DNA of 7,749 nucleotides from an uncultured Collinsella sp. (lineage in GTDB: Bacteria; Actinomycetota; Coriobacteriia; Coriobacteriales; Coriobacteriaceae): NCBI GenBank assembly GCA_934650975.1, contig CAKUFW010000089.1:1-7749 (forward strand), given 5' to 3'. The notes beneath the pieces were generated by a model that was not told the DNA's origin, searched no databases, and saw only the letters and a list, made by a program, of their open reading frames with translations. Shown here piece after piece: positions 6,242 through 7,749 of this stretch (positions within the stretch are counted from its first letter, which is position 1; each line of letters starts with the position of its first letter). The translations under genes and the position numbers were made by a program.

Positions 6242-7120
6242 GTGTACGATCGACGACTTGAGGCCATATCGGCCGCCGCGGAGCTGGGAAGCTTCTCGCG
6301 CGCTGCGGCAAAGCTGCGCGTGTCGACCCCGGCGCTCGTCAAACAGGTATCGGGGTTCGAGGCCGAGTTCGGCATCACGCTGTTCGAGCGCTCGCATTCG
6401 GGCGTCAAGGTGACGCCGGCGGGTGCGCTGTTGGTGGACGATGCACGCTCGATCATGCGCCAGTCCGAGGATGCCCTGCGCCGTGCCCGACGCGCGGCGG
6501 GCGATGGCGGTGCGGTGCGCTTGGGCGTGTCGATGATGTGCCCGGGGCGCCAGACGCTGTCGATGTGGCCGAGTGTGCACGAGTTGGAGCCGTTGCTGCG
6601 CTTTGAGATTGTGCCAGTGAGTGACCTCTACGATGAGCGCGAGACCGTCATGCGCAGTCTTGGTCGCGAAGTGGATGTAGTGCAGTCGAGTTTTTCGACC
6701 CCGCGCTGGGGCGATGCCTGCCAAAAGCTCCGCATTGTCAACGTGCCGTTTTATATCGATCTGCCGCGCACGAGCCCGCTGGCACGCAAGACGCGCATCA
6801 CGGTTGCCGACCTGGAGGGCATGCGCCTGCGTGTGCTCCGTCACGGCAACGACGCCATGGACAGCCTGCGCATCGATCTGTTGGCCGACGGCGGCGTGGA
6901 TGTCATCGACGTCGATAGCTTTGACTTTGCGCTCTTTAACGATGCCGAGGAAAAGGGCGACGCGGTGCTCACCTGCGGCGCATGGTCGGGCGTGCATCCG
7001 GTCTTTGTAGGCGTGCCGTTCCTATGCGGCCGCGAAGTGCCGGTCTTTCTACACTACCCGCTCGAGCCAACCCTCCAAGTGCAAAAATTCGTCAACGCCA
7101 TGGCCCAACTCCTCAACTAG
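6242..7120 (+). CDS. LysR-type transcriptional regulator
   Basis: This 292-residue DNA-binding regulator uses a GTG start. The N-terminal winged helix-turn-helix spans residues 1-60: LEAISAAAELGSFSRAAAKL, then VSTPALVKQVSGFEAEFG, LFER and VTPAG, all hallmark LysR positions. A linker helix (about 61-88) leads to a two-lobed ligand-binding domain (about 91-292) that starts with VRLGVS. The hinge and second lobe include DLPRTSPLARKTRITVADLEGMRLRVLR (about 173-200). The gene is divergent from the SDR-transporter-oxidoreductase operon with 235 bp between starts, the standard arrangement for a LysR regulator controlling its neighbour and itself in response to a pathway compound. The leader has a C8 run at 6193-6200. 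The ligand is unknown; the operon's substrate or product is the natural candidate. Confidence 0.93.
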   Translation: MYDRRLEAISAAAELGSFSRAAAKLRVSTPALVKQVSGFEAEFGITLFERSHSGVKVTPAGALLVDDARSIMRQSEDALRRARRAAGDGGAVRLGVSMMCPGRQTLSMWPSVHELEPLLRFEIVPVSDLYDERETVMRSLGREVDVVQSSFSTPRWGDACQKLRIVNVPFYIDLPRTSPLARKTRITVADLEGMRLRVLRHGNDAMDSLRIDLLADGGVDVIDVDSFDFALFNDAEEKGDAVLTCGAWSGVHPVFVGVPFLCGREVPVFLHYPLEPTLQVQKFVNAMAQLLN

Positions 7121-7124
7121 CTCA

Positions 7125-7149
7125 TTTGGGACGGGGCTTTTTTAGCTAC
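7125..7149 (+). repeat. Solo half-arm related to the 110-bp palindrome upstream of tex
   Basis: Twenty-five bases starting five bases after the LysR stop match 2220-2244 with a single mismatch: TTTGGGACGGGGCT, then T in place of C, then TTTTAGCTAC. The second arm is absent. It contains a T6 run but no stem before it, so it is not a self-sufficient terminator. It looks like a remnant or single unit of the same dispersed repeat family. Confidence 0.8.
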
Positions 7150-7154
7150 TTACA

Positions 7155-7198
7155 AAACAAGGCCCTGGCCAAACGGCCAGGGCCTCACAAACTTTTAT
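7155..7198. terminator. Bidirectional terminator hairpin between convergent genes
   Basis: A perfect 10-bp stem, GGCCCTGGCC with GGCCAGGGCC, closes an AAAC tetraloop (7161-7184). On the minus strand it is followed at once by TTGTTTTGT; on the plus strand a weaker CTTTTATT lies eight bases downstream. It is placed to stop the LysR message from one side and the ABC exporter message from the other. Confidence 0.8.
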
Positions 7199-7229
7199 TC
7201 CGTTCTAAATGACGGGCTGATCGCGCGCA

Positions 7230-7339
7230 GGAGGGCGCCCCGGGGACGGGCGGGGTATTTCCTCCGCGCGCAGTTTCGCAGCGCAGCGAGAATGTTTGAG
7301 CACGGAGGAATTACCCCGCCCGTCCCCGGGGCGCCCTCC
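7230..7339. repeat. 110-bp GC-rich palindromic element with 37-bp arms
   Basis: Arms 7230-7266 and 7303-7339 are reverse complements with one mismatch: 28 perfect pairs (7230-7257 with 7312-7339), one T/T mismatch, then 8 more pairs (TTCCTCCG with CGGAGGAA). The arms include GAGGGCGCCCCGGGGACGGG. The 36-nt centre has a smaller hairpin candidate (TTCGC...GCGAG). It ends 14 bp before the ABC exporter stop codon, between convergent genes, and no T-run follows it, while a normal terminator is present separately. A dispersed palindromic repeat or cruciform-forming site is the likeliest reading. Confidence 0.85.
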
Positions 7340-7353
7340 GTCAGTAATCGGTC

Positions 7354-7749
7354 CTACTCCAGCTCAAACGCACCCGTGTAGAGCTGATAGTAGTACCCGC
7401 GCTTGGCAATCAGCTCGTCGTGGTTGCCGCGCTCGATGATGCGGCCGTGGTCCAGACAGATGATCGCGTCGGAGTTGCGCACGGTGGACAGGCGGTGCGC
7501 GATGACAAACGTCGTGCGACCCTCCATGAGCTTATCCATGCCCTCCTGCACGATAGCCTCGGTGCGGGTGTCGATGGAGCTCGTGGCCTCGTCCAGAATC
7601 ATCGCCGGCGGATCGGCGACGGCGGCGCGCGCGATCGAGATCAGCTGGCGCTGGCCCTGCGACAGCTGCGCACCGTTGCCGGTGAGCATGGTGTCGTAGC
7701 CGTCGGGCAGGCGGGTGATAAAGTCATCCGCGCCCGCGAGCTTGGCCGC
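7354..7749 (-). CDS. ABC exporter ATP-binding domain, C-terminal 131 residues (5' end outside window)
   Basis: The fragment is the end of an ABC transporter nucleotide-binding domain that powers export across the inner membrane. Within the fragment it shows the signature LSQGQ (29-33), Walker B AMILDE (49-54) with the catalytic glutamate, the D-loop SSID (57-60), the H-loop histidine in AHRLST (H85), and the typical exporter ending GRIIERGNHDELIAKRGYYYQLY (102-124). DDFITRLPDGYDT at the start is the Q-loop-to-signature segment seen in exporters with fused membrane and ATPase domains (MsbA/MdlB type). Walker A and any transmembrane domain lie beyond the right edge. The frame is open to the window end and stops with TAG at 7354-7356. 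The substrate cannot be inferred. Confidence 0.95.
   Translation of the reverse strand, partial: AAKLAGADDFITRLPDGYDTMLTGNGAQLSQGQRQLISIARAAVADPPAMILDEATSSIDTRTEAIVQEGMDKLMEGRTTFVIAHRLSTVRNSDAIICLDHGRIIERGNHDELIAKRGYYYQLYTGAFELE

Noticed and set aside
6116..6997. A 293-codon minus-strand open frame opposite the LysR gene
   Set aside because: The plus strand has a complete LysR protein with a good start, and the antisense product has no family features.

Overview
This is high-G+C bacterial chromosomal DNA with tightly packed genes, strong NNC/NNG codon bias and almost no TTA, CTA or TCA codons. Protein style, G+C and the GC-rich intergenic palindromes suggest a gut actinobacterium of the Coriobacteriia, Collinsella-like. 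That placement is inference; there is no rRNA or other phylogenetic marker here.

Layout from left to right. Positions 1-2141 (minus) hold nearly all of tex, an RNA-binding transcription accessory protein, cut by the left edge inside its C-terminal S1 domain. Positions 2142-2690 have no gene but hold two large inverted-repeat elements: a perfect 40-bp inverted repeat around a 30-nt spacer, and a 178-bp imperfect palindrome with an 18-bp tandem duplication. The region ends in a clear rho-independent terminator. Positions 2691-6006 (minus) form a three-gene operon, transcribed in the order SDR dehydrogenase, OFA-type MFS transporter, Gfo/Idh/MocA oxidoreductase. A divergent LysR-type regulator (6242-7120, plus) shares a 235-bp promoter region with it. 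Positions 7121-7353 separate two convergent genes and hold a degenerate single arm of the first palindrome, a bidirectional terminator hairpin and a third large palindrome (37-bp arms). Positions 7354-7749 (minus) are the C-terminal end of an ABC exporter ATPase, cut by the right edge.

The central genes look like a self-contained uptake and oxidation module. The regulator senses a ligand, the MFS protein imports a small and probably anionic or hydroxylated substrate, and two probably NAD-linked dehydrogenases act on it in sequence. The substrate cannot be read from sequence. The transporter lacks the two basic residues that bind oxalate in OxlT, and the Gfo/Idh protein lacks the aspartate used by myo-inositol dehydrogenase, so neither of those easy labels is supported.

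The least explained content is the set of intergenic inverted repeats: three different long palindromes, two spanning exactly 110 bp, and one with a diverged single arm about 4.9 kb away. They look like members of dispersed palindromic repeat families (REP- or MITE-like), but copy number elsewhere cannot be seen from one window.
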